Shown: in pieces, positions 1 through 9,099 of the stretch
Layout of the letters: each line of letters begins with the position of its first letter
How positions within the stretch are numbered: position 1 is the first letter of the stretch
Origin: an uncultured Burkholderiales bacterium
GTDB lineage: Bacteria; Pseudomonadota; Gammaproteobacteria; Burkholderiales; Burkholderiaceae_C
Reading direction: 5' to 3'
NCBI GenBank assembly: GCA_903906635.1
Contig: CAIVLE010000195.1
Location: forward strand, 1 to 33,248
Length of the DNA stretch: 33,248 nucleotides
Position numbers and translations under genes: made by a program
Notes under the pieces: generated by a model
The model's database searches: none
Told to the model about the DNA's origin: nothing
Seen by the model: only the letters and a program-made list of their open reading frames with translations

Positions 1-1000
1 CCTGAGGACCGTCAACGCCTCCCTGGAAGACCCCTCGGTCTGGAACGACCCCAAAAAGGCCCAAGAACTGGGCCGTGAAAAAAAATCCCTCGACGACGTG
101 GTCGTCACCTTGACACGCTTGACGCAAGAGCTCGCCGACAACACAGAGTTGTTTGAGATGAGCAAAGCCGACGGCGATGAAGACGGTCTAACCACCATCG
201 AGAGCGAAACCCAAGGCTTGGTGGCTGACATCGAGAAGCTCGAATTCCGCCGTATGTTCAGCAACGAGGCCGATCCCTGCAACGCGTTCTTGGACATCCA
301 ATCCGGCGCAGGCGGCACCGAGGCCTGCGACTGGGCCAGCATGCTGCTGCGTCAGTACCTCAAATACGCCGAGCGCAAAGGCTTCAAAGCCACGGTCGAA
401 GACGAATCTGCAGGTGACGTGGCCGGCATCAAAGGCGCCACCATCAAGATCGAAGGTGACTACGCCTTTGGCTTGCTACGCACCGAAACCGGCGTGCACC
501 GCTTGGTGCGCAAGTCCCCATTTGACTCGTCGGGCGGACGCCACACCAGTTTTGCCAGCGTGTTTGTTTACCCAGAAATCGACGACTCGATCGAGATCGA
601 CATCAACCCGTCTGACGTGCGCACCGACACCTTCCGCGCCAGCGGCGCAGGCGGTCAGCACATCAACAAAACCGACTCCGCTGTGCGCTTGACCCACATT
701 CCCACGGGCATCGTGGTGCAGTGCCAAGACGGCCGCAGCCAGCACAGCAACAAAGACGTGGCTTGGAAGCGTCTGCGCTCACGCCTGTACGACTTTGAAA
801 TGCGCAAGCGCCAAGAAGCACAGCAAAAACTCGAAGACACCAAAACCGATGTGGGCTGGGGTCATCAAATTCGCAGCTACGTGCTGGACCAAAGCCGCAT
901 CAAAGACTTGCGCACCAACGTTGAAATCTCCAACACGCAAAAAGTGCTCGACGGCGACCTTGATGCGTTCATCGAAGCCTCTCTCAAACAAGGTGTTTAA
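1..1000 (+). CDS. prfB: Peptide chain release factor 2 (RF2), 5' end missing
   Basis: RF2 recognises UGA and UAA stop codons in the ribosomal A site and triggers peptidyl-tRNA hydrolysis. The reading frame is already open at base 2 and runs to TAA at 998-1000, giving 332 residues in the window. RF2 is normally about 365 residues, so roughly 30-35 N-terminal residues lie upstream, including the place where many bacteria carry the programmed +1 frameshift, which therefore cannot be checked. The SPF tripeptide that reads the stop codon is visible in [12 protein letters not shown] (about nt 505-545). The catalytic GGQ loop is in [16 protein letters not shown] (about nt 640-690). A GTG at 98 is internal and not the real start. 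pepN follows after 35 bp on the same strand. The family call is essentially certain. Confidence 0.97.
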   Translation, partial: LRTVNASLEDPSVWNDPKKAQELGREKKSLDDVVVTLTRLTQELADNTELFEMSKADGDEDGLTTIESETQGLVADIEKLEFRRMFSNEADPCNAFLDIQSGAGGTEACDWASMLLRQYLKYAERKGFKATVEDESAGDVAGIKGATIKIEGDYAFGLLRTETGVHRLVRKSPFDSSGGRHTSFASVFVYPEIDDSIEIDINPSDVRTDTFRASGAGGQHINKTDSAVRLTHIPTGIVVQCQDGRSQHSNKDVAWKRLRSRLYDFEMRKRQEAQQKLEDTKTDVGWGHQIRSYVLDQSRIKDLRTNVEISNTQKVLDGDLDAFIEASLKQGV

Positions 1001-1035
1001 ACACACCGTTTTGCGCATACCTCTAGGAAAACATC

Positions 1036-3774
1036 ATGCTTCGTGAAGGCTCTGCCACCTTGACCCAACGCGCCAACTACAGCGCACCCGCATTTTGGAT
1101 CGACAACGTTGATCTGACCTTTGACCTTGACCCGGTCAAAACCCGTGTGCTCAACAAGATGACCTTGCGCCGCAACCCCGACGTGGCGGCTGTGGCCCTG
1201 CGCTTGGACGGCGAAGATCTCAATTTGGCACGCGTGCTGGTCAATGGCCAAGGCACCTCGTTCAAGATCGAAGGCAATCAATTGGTGTTAGAAAACCTCC
1301 CCGAAGGACACGAGCCCTTTGCGCTGGAAATCTTCACCACGTGCAACCCCAGCAAGAACACGCAGTTGTCGGGCTTGTACGTCAGCAACGACTCTTTTTT
1401 CACCCAGTGCGAGGCTGAGGGCTTTCGCCGCATCACCTATTTCTTGGACCGTCCCGATGTGATGGCGAGCTTCAGCGTCACCCTGCGCGCCGACAAAAAA
1501 GCCTACCCGGTGTTGCTGAGCAATGGCAACTTGGTGGCGCAGGGCCCCTTGGAAGACGGTCGTCACTTTGCACAGTGGGTCGACCCACACAAAAAGCCCT
1601 GCTACCTGTTTGCCTTGGTGGCCGGACAGTTGGTCTGTCGCGAGCAGCGCGTGAGGGCGCGCTCTGGCAAAGAGCACCTGTTGCAGGTCTATGTGCGCTC
1701 GGGCGACTTGGACAAAACCGAACACGCCATGAACTCGCTACGAGCCAGCATCGCGTGGGACGAAGCGCGCTTTGGCTTGAGCCTAGATTTGGAGCGCTTC
1801 ATGATCGTTGCCACCAGCGACTTCAACATGGGCGCGATGGAGAACAAGGGTCTGAACATCTTCAATACCAAGTTCGTGCTGGCCAACTCAGCCACCGCCA
1901 CCGACACCGACTACGCCAACATCGAGAGCGTGGTAGGCCACGAGTACTTCCACAACTGGACCGGCAACCGCGTCACCTGTCGCGACTGGTTTCAACTCTC
2001 ACTCAAAGAGGGCCTCACGGTGTTTCGCGACCAAGAGTTCAGCCAAGACCTGGCCAGCCAAGCGCTGGCGGGCGACGCAGCTGCCGCCAAATCGGCACGT
2101 GCTGTCAAGCGCATCGAAGACGTGCGCTTGCTGCGCACGGGGCAGTTTGCCGAAGACGCAGGCCCCATGGCGCACCCCGTGCGGCCTGACAGCTATGTGG
2201 AAATCAACAACTTCTACACCGTCACCATTTACGAGAAAGGCTCCGAGGTGGTGCGCATGATGCAAACCTTGGTCGCGCCCGCTCTCACCGCGAGCGGGAC
2301 GGTGACTGGATCGGTCCAGACCGGCCAAGAAGGCTTTGCCAAGGGCATGGCCCTGTACTTTGAACGACACGATGGTCAAGCCGTCACTTGCGACGACTTT
2401 GCCCAAGCGATTGCCGACGCCAACCCGGGCTCGGCCTTGGCCCTGCACCTGCCCCAGTTCAAACGCTGGTACTCACAAGCGGGCACGCCGCGAGTTCACG
2501 CCGTGGGAAGCTTTGACGCCACCACACAGCGCTACACCCTCACACTCAGCCAAAGCTGTGGTGCCAGCCCCGGCCAAGAGCACAAAGAGCCCTTTGTCAT
2601 TCCAGTGCAGATGGGTTTGCTCGACCACAGCGGGCGCGAGGTCTTGCCCAGCCAATTGTTGGTGCTCACCGAGAGCACTCAAAGCTTTGAGTTCCACGGT
2701 CTGTCCGTGCCCGACGGCCAAGCGCTGGTGCCCTCGCTGCTGCGCGACTTCAGCGCGCCAGTGGTGCTGGAGATGGACTTCAGCACCGAGCAACTGCTCA
2801 CCCTGCTGGCCCACGACAGCGACCCGTTCAACCAGTGGGAGGCGGCGCAACGTCTTTATATGCAAGCGGCCTTGAGTGCCGTGCGTGATGAAGGCTCAAC
2901 TGAGCGGGTGCTCAACGCTGACTTGCTGGAAGCTTTACGTGTCGTCTTGCGCCACCCCAACTTGGATGCCGCCTTCAAAGAGCTGGTGCTCACTGTGCCC
3001 TCCGAAACGTACATCGCTGAACAACTCGAAGTGGTCGAGCCACAACACATCCACAGGGTGCGCGAAGCCATGCGTGCGCAACTGGCACAAGAGCTGCACG
3101 AGGACTGGGCCTGGGCTTATGAAGCGCACTGTGAAAACGGCAGCTACCAACCCGACCCCGTCTCTAGCGGACGACGCGCCCTGAGCGGACTGGCACTGCA
3201 CATGCTGTGCCTGCATGCGCGCAACACGGCGGACACCCACTGGCCCGCTCGTGCGCTCAAGTGCTTTGACAACGCCCACAACATGACCGACCGATTCAAT
3301 GCTTTGAGCGCCTTGGTCGCTGCCGGCCACGCCTTGGCCACGCCTGCTTTGCAGCGCTTTTACAGCCTGTTCTCGCGCGAGGCACTGGTGATGGACAAAT
3401 GGTTTGCATTGCAAGCCAGCGCACCTGACCGCGCTGGCAACGTGCTGCCGCTGGTGCGCCAGCTCATGCAGCACCCTGACTTCACACTCAAAAATCCCAA
3501 CCGTGCGCGCAGCCTGATCTTTAGCTTTTGCAACGCCAACCCTGGGGCCTTTCACCGCAGCGATGCGGCAGGCTACGTCTTTTGGAGCGAGCGCGTGTTG
3601 GAGCTTGACGCCTTCAACCCCCAAGTCGCCGCCCGCTTGGCACGCGCCTTGGACCGCTGGAGCAAGCTGGCCGAGCCTTACCGCAGCGCCGCCCACGTGG
3701 CCCTCACCCGCATCGCCGCCAAGTCCGACTTGAGTCGCGACGTACGCGAGGTCATCACCCGCGCCCTCAGCTAA
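1036..3774 (+). CDS. pepN: Aminopeptidase N, M1 zinc metallopeptidase
   Basis: This cytoplasmic zinc aminopeptidase removes N-terminal residues from peptides during protein turnover. The product is 912 residues, against about 870 in E. coli PepN. The exopeptidase motif GAMEN is at residues 266-270, the zinc motif HEYFH at 302-306 and the third zinc ligand Glu325 lies in KEGLTVF. The downstream [15 protein letters not shown], and later [20 protein letters not shown], are typical of PepN. A short Thr/Ser/Gly-rich stretch around residues 418-430 (nt about 2287-2325) sits where PepN proteins usually have a short turn, and explains part of the extra length. The ATG at 1036 is chosen because [14 protein letters not shown] matches the usual PepN N terminus. 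It lies between prfB and fbp on the same strand with short gaps, so co-transcription is plausible. Confidence 0.96.
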   Translation: MLREGSATLTQRANYSAPAFWIDNVDLTFDLDPVKTRVLNKMTLRRNPDVAAVALRLDGEDLNLARVLVNGQGTSFKIEGNQLVLENLPEGHEPFALEIFTTCNPSKNTQLSGLYVSNDSFFTQCEAEGFRRITYFLDRPDVMASFSVTLRADKKAYPVLLSNGNLVAQGPLEDGRHFAQWVDPHKKPCYLFALVAGQLVCREQRVRARSGKEHLLQVYVRSGDLDKTEHAMNSLRASIAWDEARFGLSLDLERFMIVATSDFNMGAMENKGLNIFNTKFVLANSATATDTDYANIESVVGHEYFHNWTGNRVTCRDWFQLSLKEGLTVFRDQEFSQDLASQALAGDAAAAKSARAVKRIEDVRLLRTGQFAEDAGPMAHPVRPDSYVEINNFYTVTIYEKGSEVVRMMQTLVAPALTASGTVTGSVQTGQEGFAKGMALYFERHDGQAVTCDDFAQAIADANPGSALALHLPQFKRWYSQAGTPRVHAVGSFDATTQRYTLTLSQSCGASPGQEHKEPFVIPVQMGLLDHSGREVLPSQLLVLTESTQSFEFHGLSVPDGQALVPSLLRDFSAPVVLEMDFSTEQLLTLLAHDSDPFNQWEAAQRLYMQAALSAVRDEGSTERVLNADLLEALRVVLRHPNLDAAFKELVLTVPSETYIAEQLEVVEPQHIHRVREAMRAQLAQELHEDWAWAYEAHCENGSYQPDPVSSGRRALSGLALHMLCLHARNTADTHWPARALKCFDNAHNMTDRFNALSALVAAGHALATPALQRFYSLFSREALVMDKWFALQASAPDRAGNVLPLVRQLMQHPDFTLKNPNRARSLIFSFCNANPGAFHRSDAAGYVFWSERVLELDAFNPQVAARLARALDRWSKLAEPYRSAAHVALTRIAAKSDLSRDVREVITRALS

Positions 3775-3800
3775 TTTCAACCCTACCGCAGAGACACCCC

Positions 3801-4802
3801 ATGAGCATTTCACTCACTCGCTACCTGGTCGAGCAACAACGCGCCAAAGGCCACATCCCATCCGAGCTGCGTTTGCTGCTTGAAGTCGTGGCGCGTGCTT
3901 GTAAAAGCATCAGCCAAGCCGTCAACAAAGGCGCTTTGGGCGATGTGTTGGGTACGGCAGGCAGCGAGAACGTGCAAGGCGAAGTACAAAAAAAGCTCGA
4001 CATCATCGCCAACGATGTGCTGATTGAAGCCAACGAATGGGGCGGCCACCTGGCTGCCATGGCTTCCGAGGAAATGGACACCATCCACGTTGTGCCTAAC
4101 CGCTATCCGCAAGGGGAATACCTCTTGATGTTTGATCCCCTTGATGGCTCGAGCAACATCGACGTCAACGTGAGCATTGGCACCATCTTCAGTGTCCTGA
4201 AAAAAACCGATACCAGCAAAGGCGTCAGCGAAGACGACTTCTTGCAACCCGGCACAGCCCAAGTGGCTGCGGGTTATTGCGTCTATGGCCCACAAACCAC
4301 TTTGGTGCTCACGGTGGGTGATGGCGTGGCCATGTTCACCTTGGACCGCGAACAGGGCTCTTTTGTGCTGACCCAAGAAGATGTTCGCATCCCTGCCGAC
4401 ACCAAAGAATTCGCCATCAACATGAGCAACATGCGGCACTGGGACGAGCCCGTGAAGCGCTACATCGACGAGTGCTTGCAAGGCGAAGAGGGCCCACGCG
4501 GCAAAAACTTCAACATGCGCTGGATCGCCTCGATGGTGGCCGATGTGCACCGCATCATGACCCGCGGGGGTGTCTTCATGTACCCCTGGGACAAGCGCGA
4601 ACCCCACAAACCCGGCAAACTGCGCTTGATGTACGAAGCCAACCCCATGAGCTGGTTGATCGAACAAGCCGGAGGCGCGGCCACCAACGGTCGTCAACGC
4701 ATTTTGGACGTCAAGCCCACCCAACTGCACGAACGTGTGAGTGTGGTTTTGGGCTCCAAACATGAAGTCGATCGCATCACCAGCTACCACCTGCAAGGCT
4801 GA
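3801..4802 (+). CDS. fbp: Fructose-1,6-bisphosphatase, class 1
   Basis: The enzyme hydrolyses fructose 1,6-bisphosphate to fructose 6-phosphate in gluconeogenesis. The 333-residue length is normal for class 1 FBPase. Metal and phosphate ligands are visible: Glu90/Glu91 in ASEEMD, and the signature [13 protein letters not shown] at residues 111-123 with Asp112 and Asp115. The sugar-binding C-terminal half contains [21 protein letters not shown] followed by the conserved end of the fold. The ATG at 3801 begins [13 protein letters not shown], the usual beta-proteobacterial N terminus, 26 bp after the pepN stop. It is the last protein gene of the housekeeping block before tRNA-Thr. Confidence 0.97.
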   Translation: MSISLTRYLVEQQRAKGHIPSELRLLLEVVARACKSISQAVNKGALGDVLGTAGSENVQGEVQKKLDIIANDVLIEANEWGGHLAAMASEEMDTIHVVPNRYPQGEYLLMFDPLDGSSNIDVNVSIGTIFSVLKKTDTSKGVSEDDFLQPGTAQVAAGYCVYGPQTTLVLTVGDGVAMFTLDREQGSFVLTQEDVRIPADTKEFAINMSNMRHWDEPVKRYIDECLQGEEGPRGKNFNMRWIASMVADVHRIMTRGGVFMYPWDKREPHKPGKLRLMYEANPMSWLIEQAGGAATNGRQRILDVKPTQLHERVSVVLGSKHEVDRITSYHLQG

Positions 4803-4821
4803 GTCGACCCATCGGGCTGGG

Positions 4822-4827
4822 TATAAT
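4822..4827 (+). promoter_or_regulatory. -10 box of the tRNA-Thr promoter
   Basis: A perfect TATAAT lies 13 bp before the first base of the tRNA, so transcription would start around 4834. A TG pair at 4818-4819 is one base too far away for a classical extended -10, and no good TTGACA is present 16-18 bp upstream (that position falls over the fbp stop codon). The tRNA may therefore have its own promoter immediately after fbp; activity is inferred. Confidence 0.6.
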
Positions 4828-4840
4828 TTCAACTCAGGTT

Positions 4841-4916
4841 GCCGGTGTAGCTCAGTCGGTAGAGCAGCTCATTCGTAATGAGAAGGTCGGGTGTTCGATT
4901 CATCTCTCCGGCACCA
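4841..4916 (+). tRNA. tRNA-Thr, anticodon CGT
   Basis: This 76-nt sequence folds as a complete cloverleaf with an encoded CCA end. The D stem GCTC/GAGC is at 4850-4853 and 4862-4865. The anticodon loop TTCGTAA is at 4872-4878 with anticodon CGT at 4874-4876, reading ACG (Thr). The T loop is TTCGATT at 4894-4900 and the discriminator is A4913. Two mismatches are present: U6-U67 in the acceptor stem and G27-A43 at the top of the anticodon stem. Both are tolerable. It is followed 18 bp later by a strong terminator. Confidence 0.96.
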
Positions 4917-4933
4917 ACCACGCCCCCATCAAG

Positions 4934-4960
4934 CCCCGTTCAAAAGACGGGGTTTTTTCT
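4934..4960 (+). terminator. Rho-independent terminator after tRNA-Thr
   Basis: CCCCGT (4934-4939) and ACGGGG (4947-4952) form a 6-bp GC-rich stem with a 7-nt loop, followed directly by six T residues (4953-4958). It ends the tRNA-Thr transcript and isolates the downstream gene from the housekeeping block. Confidence 0.85.
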
Positions 4961-4998
4961 TGTCCCCCCACTCTCGCACTTTTTCTGACATCCACGGC

Positions 4999-6045
4999 AT
5001 GCAAGACACTTCTCCCATCGACATCGTGTACCTCTGGGTCGATGGCGAGGACGACCAATGGCGGCTCAAGCGCCAACAAGCAGCCGATGCGCTGTGTCAA
5101 CACAGTCACAGCGCCATGGCTCGTTTTGGCAATGTGGAGGGGCGCTTTCGTGACAACGACGAACTGCGCTACAGCCTGCGGGCTTTGGATCAATTTTTTC
5201 CGGACCATGGGCATGTCTACCTGGTGACCGACGCGCAAGTCCCTGCATGGCTACAAACCTCTGAGCGGGTGAGCGTCGTCGACCACCAGACGCTGATCCC
5301 GCACAACGCACTGCCCACGTTTGACTCGGGCCACATCGAGTCATACATCCACCGCATTCCCGGCTTGTCAGAGCGTTATTTTTATCTCAACGACGATGTT
5401 TTTTTCGGCGCGCCCGTGCACGCAAGCGACTGGTTTTTTGAGGGTGGTTTTTACGTCACTTGGTCCGATGACGCTTGTGTGCCAGGCCTGGCCATGCGAA
5501 GCGATGACACATCGCTGGAGAATGCCAGCCGTTTGTCCCATCAGTGGCTCCAAGCCAAAGCAAGCCAACCCACGCCAGGGACACAGGCCATCCCTCGCCG
5601 CTTGGACCCCTCCTATGCGCACACCCCGCGCACCTTTGCGCACTCGCCTCGACCGATGCTCAAGTCCTTGCTCTTCGCCTTGGAACTCGAAGCACACGAT
5701 TTGTTCGCGCGGGTGCGCTCCACTGTATTTCGAACCTGGGACAAGCCCACCTTGGTATCAGACTTTGTCTTGCGCTGGGCTCTGGCGCACGGCGTGGCTC
5801 AACTCAAAGACTACAGCCACAGCCATGTATCTACGGGTGACGCCGACATGCACGCACAACTGAAACAACTGCGTAACGCTTGGGGTTCACTGGATTTTTT
5901 TTGCATCAACGACACCACTGACGACGCCCGCCACGACGACCCACGCTTGATGCAGGTGCGCCAGACACTGCAAACACTGCTCCATTCCCCCTCGGTGTTT
6001 GAAACGCCAAGCTTGACCTCCCCAGTCCGCCAGTTGCTTGGCTAG
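4999..6045 (+). CDS. Stealth-family sugar-phosphate transferase
   Basis: Stealth proteins transfer hexose-1-phosphate groups to sugars, for example in capsule phosphopolymers or, in animals, GlcNAc-1-phosphotransferase. All four conserved regions can be picked out in the 348-residue product: CR1 DIVYLWVDGEDDQW (residues about 8-21), CR2 RFRDNDELRYSLRALDQFFP through ERYFYLNDDVFFGAPV (about 49-140), CR3 around THTPRTFAHSPRPMLKSL in the middle, and CR4 CINDTTDDARHDD near residue 300. The in-frame ATG at 4891 is rejected as start because it lies inside the tRNA gene and the frame then crosses the terminator; ATG 4999 directly precedes CR1. No glycosyltransferases or capsule exporters are adjacent, so it is a stand-alone gene with an unknown acceptor. 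Confidence 0.88.
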   Translation: MQDTSPIDIVYLWVDGEDDQWRLKRQQAADALCQHSHSAMARFGNVEGRFRDNDELRYSLRALDQFFPDHGHVYLVTDAQVPAWLQTSERVSVVDHQTLIPHNALPTFDSGHIESYIHRIPGLSERYFYLNDDVFFGAPVHASDWFFEGGFYVTWSDDACVPGLAMRSDDTSLENASRLSHQWLQAKASQPTPGTQAIPRRLDPSYAHTPRTFAHSPRPMLKSLLFALELEAHDLFARVRSTVFRTWDKPTLVSDFVLRWALAHGVAQLKDYSHSHVSTGDADMHAQLKQLRNAWGSLDFFCINDTTDDARHDDPRLMQVRQTLQTLLHSPSVFETPSLTSPVRQLLG

Positions 6046-6242
6046 CAGCCACCCCCATTGGCCGTCTCACGACACGTTGCCTGACAGGGGTCTGGAGGCA
6101 CCGACGAGTCGCCTAGACGACTAGATTGGTCATGTAGCGCGCGGCTTGGCCCTCGGGTCTGGGGTTACTCCTATCGCCTCAACCAACGACCTGTGGTTTT
6201 ATGCGGTACCGCCTAACTTCTTGGGCGCTAAGGAGACTCACC
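6046..6242. other. Intergenic region with short inverted repeats
   Basis: This gap of about 200 bp precedes the exported-protein cluster. It holds AGTCG/CGACT arms around a 6-nt loop (6107-6122) and a perfect 10-bp palindrome GCGGTACCGC (6203-6212). The palindrome lies about 30 bp before the start codon of the next gene and could be a regulator site. I see no convincing -35/-10 pair and no coding sequence. Confidence 0.3.
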
Positions 6243-6755
6243 ATGTTGCAGAAAAATTTGACCCTCGCCTTATTGGCCTGTTTACCCCTGTTGGCCTCAG
6301 CACAAGCGCCTGCTAACCCGGGCGATGTGGTGCCAGACAAAATGCCGTTTGACATCCCCTATGGCCCGGCCATCAGCTTGGCAAGAGCCGAAGTCATGCT
6401 CAACGCCTCGGTGACAGAGGCGAAGAATCGCAACTGGAAAATCAACTGCGCCGTGATGGATTCGGGCGGCCACCTCGTGTCGTTCAAACGCATGGATGGC
6501 GGTCAAATTGCATCCATTGACATCGCACTGCACAAAGCCAGAACAGCGGTCAAATTCCGTCGCGACACCAAGATACTGGAAGTTGCCATCGTCACCAACC
6601 CCTATGTCTCGACGCTCGATGATGTGATCGCCTCTCGTGGCGGCTTGCCCATTGTCGAATCAGACCATCTCATTGGCGGCATTGGCTGCTCGGGCGGCAC
6701 CGGTTCACAAGACGAAGTGGTGGCTAAAGCTGGCTTGGCAGCCTTGCCCAAATAA
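6243..6755 (+). CDS. Exported GlcG/HbpS-like (DUF336) protein
   Basis: The 170-residue protein starts with a clear Sec signal peptide (MLQKNLTLALLACLPLLASA, likely cleaved after ASA at residue 20). It is followed by one GlcG/HbpS-type domain with the family features INCAVMDSGGHLVSFKRMDG, a long helix ASIDIALHKARTAVKF and the glycine-rich end GGIGCSGGTGSQDE. Family members bind haem or corrinoids, or serve as small-molecule sensors; the ligand here cannot be read from sequence. ATG 6243 is chosen over an in-frame start at 6201 because it has AAGGAG at 6230-6235 in the correct place and exposes the signal peptide at the N terminus. It leads the exported cluster, only 3 bp before the first hydrolase gene. 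Confidence 0.85.
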   Translation: MLQKNLTLALLACLPLLASAQAPANPGDVVPDKMPFDIPYGPAISLARAEVMLNASVTEAKNRNWKINCAVMDSGGHLVSFKRMDGGQIASIDIALHKARTAVKFRRDTKILEVAIVTNPYVSTLDDVIASRGGLPIVESDHLIGGIGCSGGTGSQDEVVAKAGLAALPK

Positions 6756-6758
6756 TCC

Positions 6759-7799
6759 ATGCAGCGACGCCAAATCCTCTCTAGCACAGCGGGCCTGTCA
6801 GGTGCGCTGCTGCTGACAGACCCAGCCAGCGCCTCTGAGACACAAGAAAGCAAAACCCCTCGCGCTCAGCCCATTCAACCCGTGGGCAAGGCCCATTGGA
6901 CGCTCAAGCGCGTAGGCTCTCAGGAGGTGCGTTTGTTCATGTGGCAAAAACCGGCGGTGTTGAGCGCTGGCTTGAAGTCCCCCAAGGGGACGTTGTTGTT
7001 TGTGCACGGCTCCTCGGTGTCCTCAACGCCAGTGTTTGATTTGCAAATTCCGGGTCGCCCCGAGTCTTCGGTGATGGACTGGTTTGCGCGCCTGGGCTAT
7101 GACACCTGGTGTTTTGACTGTGAGGGCTACGGCCGCTCTGACAAAACACGTGCCGTCAATGCAGACATTTCATGCGGGGCCGACGACCTGCAAGCGGTGA
7201 GCGAGTACATCATGAAGACCAACGGCGGCCAGCGCTTGTTGACCTATGGTTCCTCCTCGGGCGCCTTGCGTGCCGCGTTGTTTGCACAACGCCACCCCGA
7301 GCGTGTGGCGCGTCTGGCGCTAGACGCCTTTGTATGGACTGGCGAAGGCAGCCCGACACTGGCCGAGCGCAAAAAACGACTGCCCGCTTATTTGGCCAAC
7401 AACCGCCGGCCCATTGACCGCAACATGATTCGAAGCATCTTCACGCGCGACCACCCGGGCACCAGTGATTTGACCATCGTGGAAGCCTTTGCCGATGCCG
7501 TGCTGGCCTTGGATTCATCGGTGCCTACGGGTACCTACATCGACATGTCGGCCAATTTGCCCGTGTGTGACCCCGAAAAAATCAACGTTCCCACCTTGAT
7601 CATGCGCGGGCAATACGACGGCATTGCCAGCTTTGAAGATCTGGCCGCTTTCTTTGAGCGCTTGCCCAATCCAGACAAGCAATTTGTCGTCATGCCAGGC
7701 ATTGCACACACCAGCACTCGGTCAAAAAACTTTGCTTTGGTGTACCACTTGTTAGAACACTACTTTGGCCAACCCTTGCCTGTGTACACAGGCGCTTGA
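6759..7799 (+). CDS. Exported alpha/beta hydrolase (copy 1)
   Basis: The 346-residue product begins MQRRQILSSTAGLSGALLLT with a twin-arginine-like RRQILS motif and hydrophobic core, and probable cleavage near ASA, so it likely acts in the periplasm. The fold markers are an oxyanion-region HGSS (residues 83-86), the nucleophile elbow GSSSG (164-168, Ser166), acid Asp287 in MRGQYDGIAS and His317 in MPGIAHTS. The lid region FVWTGEGSPTLAERK is shared almost exactly with the second hydrolase at 9099-10196; by eye the two are more than half identical over the mature region, so they are paralogues from a duplication. The substrate is unknown (ester, lactone or beta-diketone are all possible). It sits between a GlcG/HbpS-like protein and a c-type cytochrome-propeller, suggesting one exported oxidation/hydrolysis pathway. 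Confidence 0.88.
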   Translation: MQRRQILSSTAGLSGALLLTDPASASETQESKTPRAQPIQPVGKAHWTLKRVGSQEVRLFMWQKPAVLSAGLKSPKGTLLFVHGSSVSSTPVFDLQIPGRPESSVMDWFARLGYDTWCFDCEGYGRSDKTRAVNADISCGADDLQAVSEYIMKTNGGQRLLTYGSSSGALRAALFAQRHPERVARLALDAFVWTGEGSPTLAERKKRLPAYLANNRRPIDRNMIRSIFTRDHPGTSDLTIVEAFADAVLALDSSVPTGTYIDMSANLPVCDPEKINVPTLIMRGQYDGIASFEDLAAFFERLPNPDKQFVVMPGIAHTSTRSKNFALVYHLLEHYFGQPLPVYTGA

Positions 7800-7842
7800 A
7801 TTGGGCTTGTTGCCTGACACCTTGAATTTTTAAGAGACCTAG

Positions 7843-9099
7843 ATGAACAAAACACCTCAAACCAAAAAATCACGCCCACTGTTGAGCGCGAGCATCGCAG
7901 CGGGCTTTTTCGCCTTGACCGTTGGACCTGTGTCCCTGGCCCAAGGCCTGCCCGAAGGCCCAGGCAAAGAGATTGTGGAATCGGCCTGCAATGTTTGTCA
8001 CGTCTTTGCCCAGCGCGTGGGCGGGGGCTACACCCCAGAGGGCTGGGACAAAGTGCTGCGCATGATGACCAACCAGGGCTTGAACCTATCCGCTGAACAA
8101 AAGGCCGCAGCCAAAGAGTATCTGAGCAAAAACTACCCAGAAAAGCCCAAAGCACCCGCGGTTTTGGTCGAGGGGCCGCACCAAGTCAGCATGCAAGCCT
8201 GGCAAGTGACAACGCCTGGCGCACGTCCGCACGATCCCCTTGGAGCCAAAGATGGCTCCTTGTGGTACTCGGGTCAAATGGCCAATGTCTTGGGCCGTAT
8301 CGACCCTCAAACTGGCGCCATCAAAGAGTTTGCACTCAAAACACCGCACTCTGGGCCTCATGGCCTGATGGAGGACAAACACGGCAACATTTGGTACACA
8401 GGCAACACGGGCAACTTGATTGGCATGCTCAACCCCAAAACGGGACGCAACATCGAATATGTGGTCCCGGACCCCACGGTCAAAGACCCACACACCTTGT
8501 TGATCGACAAGCAGGGCATGATTTGGTTCACGGCGCAAGTGGGCAACAAAGTGGGACGCTTGAACCCTCAAACGGGTCAATTCAAACTGCTCACGCCACC
8601 GACGCAGAACTCTCGCCCCTACGGCATCATGGCCGACTCCAAAGGCATCATCTACTACGTCGCGTTTGGCACCAACAAAATTGGACGCGTGGACCCCAAG
8701 ACATTGGAGATCAAAGAGTTCACCCTGCCTGATGCAGCCTCTCGCCCCAGACGTTTGGTCATCACGCCAGACGACACCATTTGGTATGCCGACTTCCCAC
8801 GCGGCTTTTTAGGACACCTTGACCCAAAGACAGGGCAAGTGGAGGAGGTGGCGTCGCCCAGCGGAGCCAAATCCCAGCCTTATGGCATGTCCTTGATCAA
8901 GGGCGTCATTTGGTACAGCGAGTCGGGCACACGCCCCGGCACCGTGGTGCGCTTTGACCCTCAATCCAAAGAATTCCAAAGTTGGCCCATTCCTGGAGGC
9001 GGTGACATAGTGCGCAACACATCCACCACTCCCGATGGCAACTTTGTATTGGCCAATAGCCTCACCAACGAGGTCACCTTGGTCAAAATTGCACACTGA
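7843..9099 (+). CDS. Periplasmic c-type cytochrome fused to a Vgb-like beta-propeller
   Basis: The 418-residue protein has an N-terminal signal segment (LLSASIAAGFFALTVGPVSLAQ). A small cytochrome c domain follows, with haem motif CNVCH at residues 49-53 and candidate axial Met residues in LRMMTNQG. From about residue 120 a propeller resembling virginiamycin B lyase/SMP-30 begins. At least six repeat tags are seen about every 40-45 residues: GRIDPQTG, GMLNPKTG, GRLNPQTG, GRVDPKT, GHLDPKTG and VRFDPQS, each near an IWYT/IWFT-type strand. Covalent haem attachment requires the periplasm, consistent with the signal peptide. The combination suggests an electron-transferring dehydrogenase or sensor rather than a streptogramin lyase. 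Its stop overlaps the start of the next hydrolase (ATGA), so the two are translationally coupled. Confidence 0.85.
   Translation: MNKTPQTKKSRPLLSASIAAGFFALTVGPVSLAQGLPEGPGKEIVESACNVCHVFAQRVGGGYTPEGWDKVLRMMTNQGLNLSAEQKAAAKEYLSKNYPEKPKAPAVLVEGPHQVSMQAWQVTTPGARPHDPLGAKDGSLWYSGQMANVLGRIDPQTGAIKEFALKTPHSGPHGLMEDKHGNIWYTGNTGNLIGMLNPKTGRNIEYVVPDPTVKDPHTLLIDKQGMIWFTAQVGNKVGRLNPQTGQFKLLTPPTQNSRPYGIMADSKGIIYYVAFGTNKIGRVDPKTLEIKEFTLPDAASRPRRLVITPDDTIWYADFPRGFLGHLDPKTGQVEEVASPSGAKSQPYGMSLIKGVIWYSESGTRPGTVVRFDPQSKEFQSWPIPGGGDIVRNTSTTPDGNFVLANSLTNEVTLVKIAH

Noticed and set aside
2935-4832. Antisense frames of 292 and 340 codons opposite pepN and fbp
   Set aside because: Both lie on certain housekeeping genes and show no protein motifs; they arise from third-position GC bias.
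4891-4998. Extended N terminus for the Stealth protein
   Set aside because: It would begin within the tRNA-Thr gene and translate across its terminator; ATG 4999 fits the conserved N terminus.
7843-9099. Virginiamycin B lyase (antibiotic resistance) for the propeller protein
   Set aside because: The c-type cytochrome domain and signal peptide, plus the hydrolase neighbours, point to a periplasmic redox role; similarity to Vgb is at fold-repeat level only.
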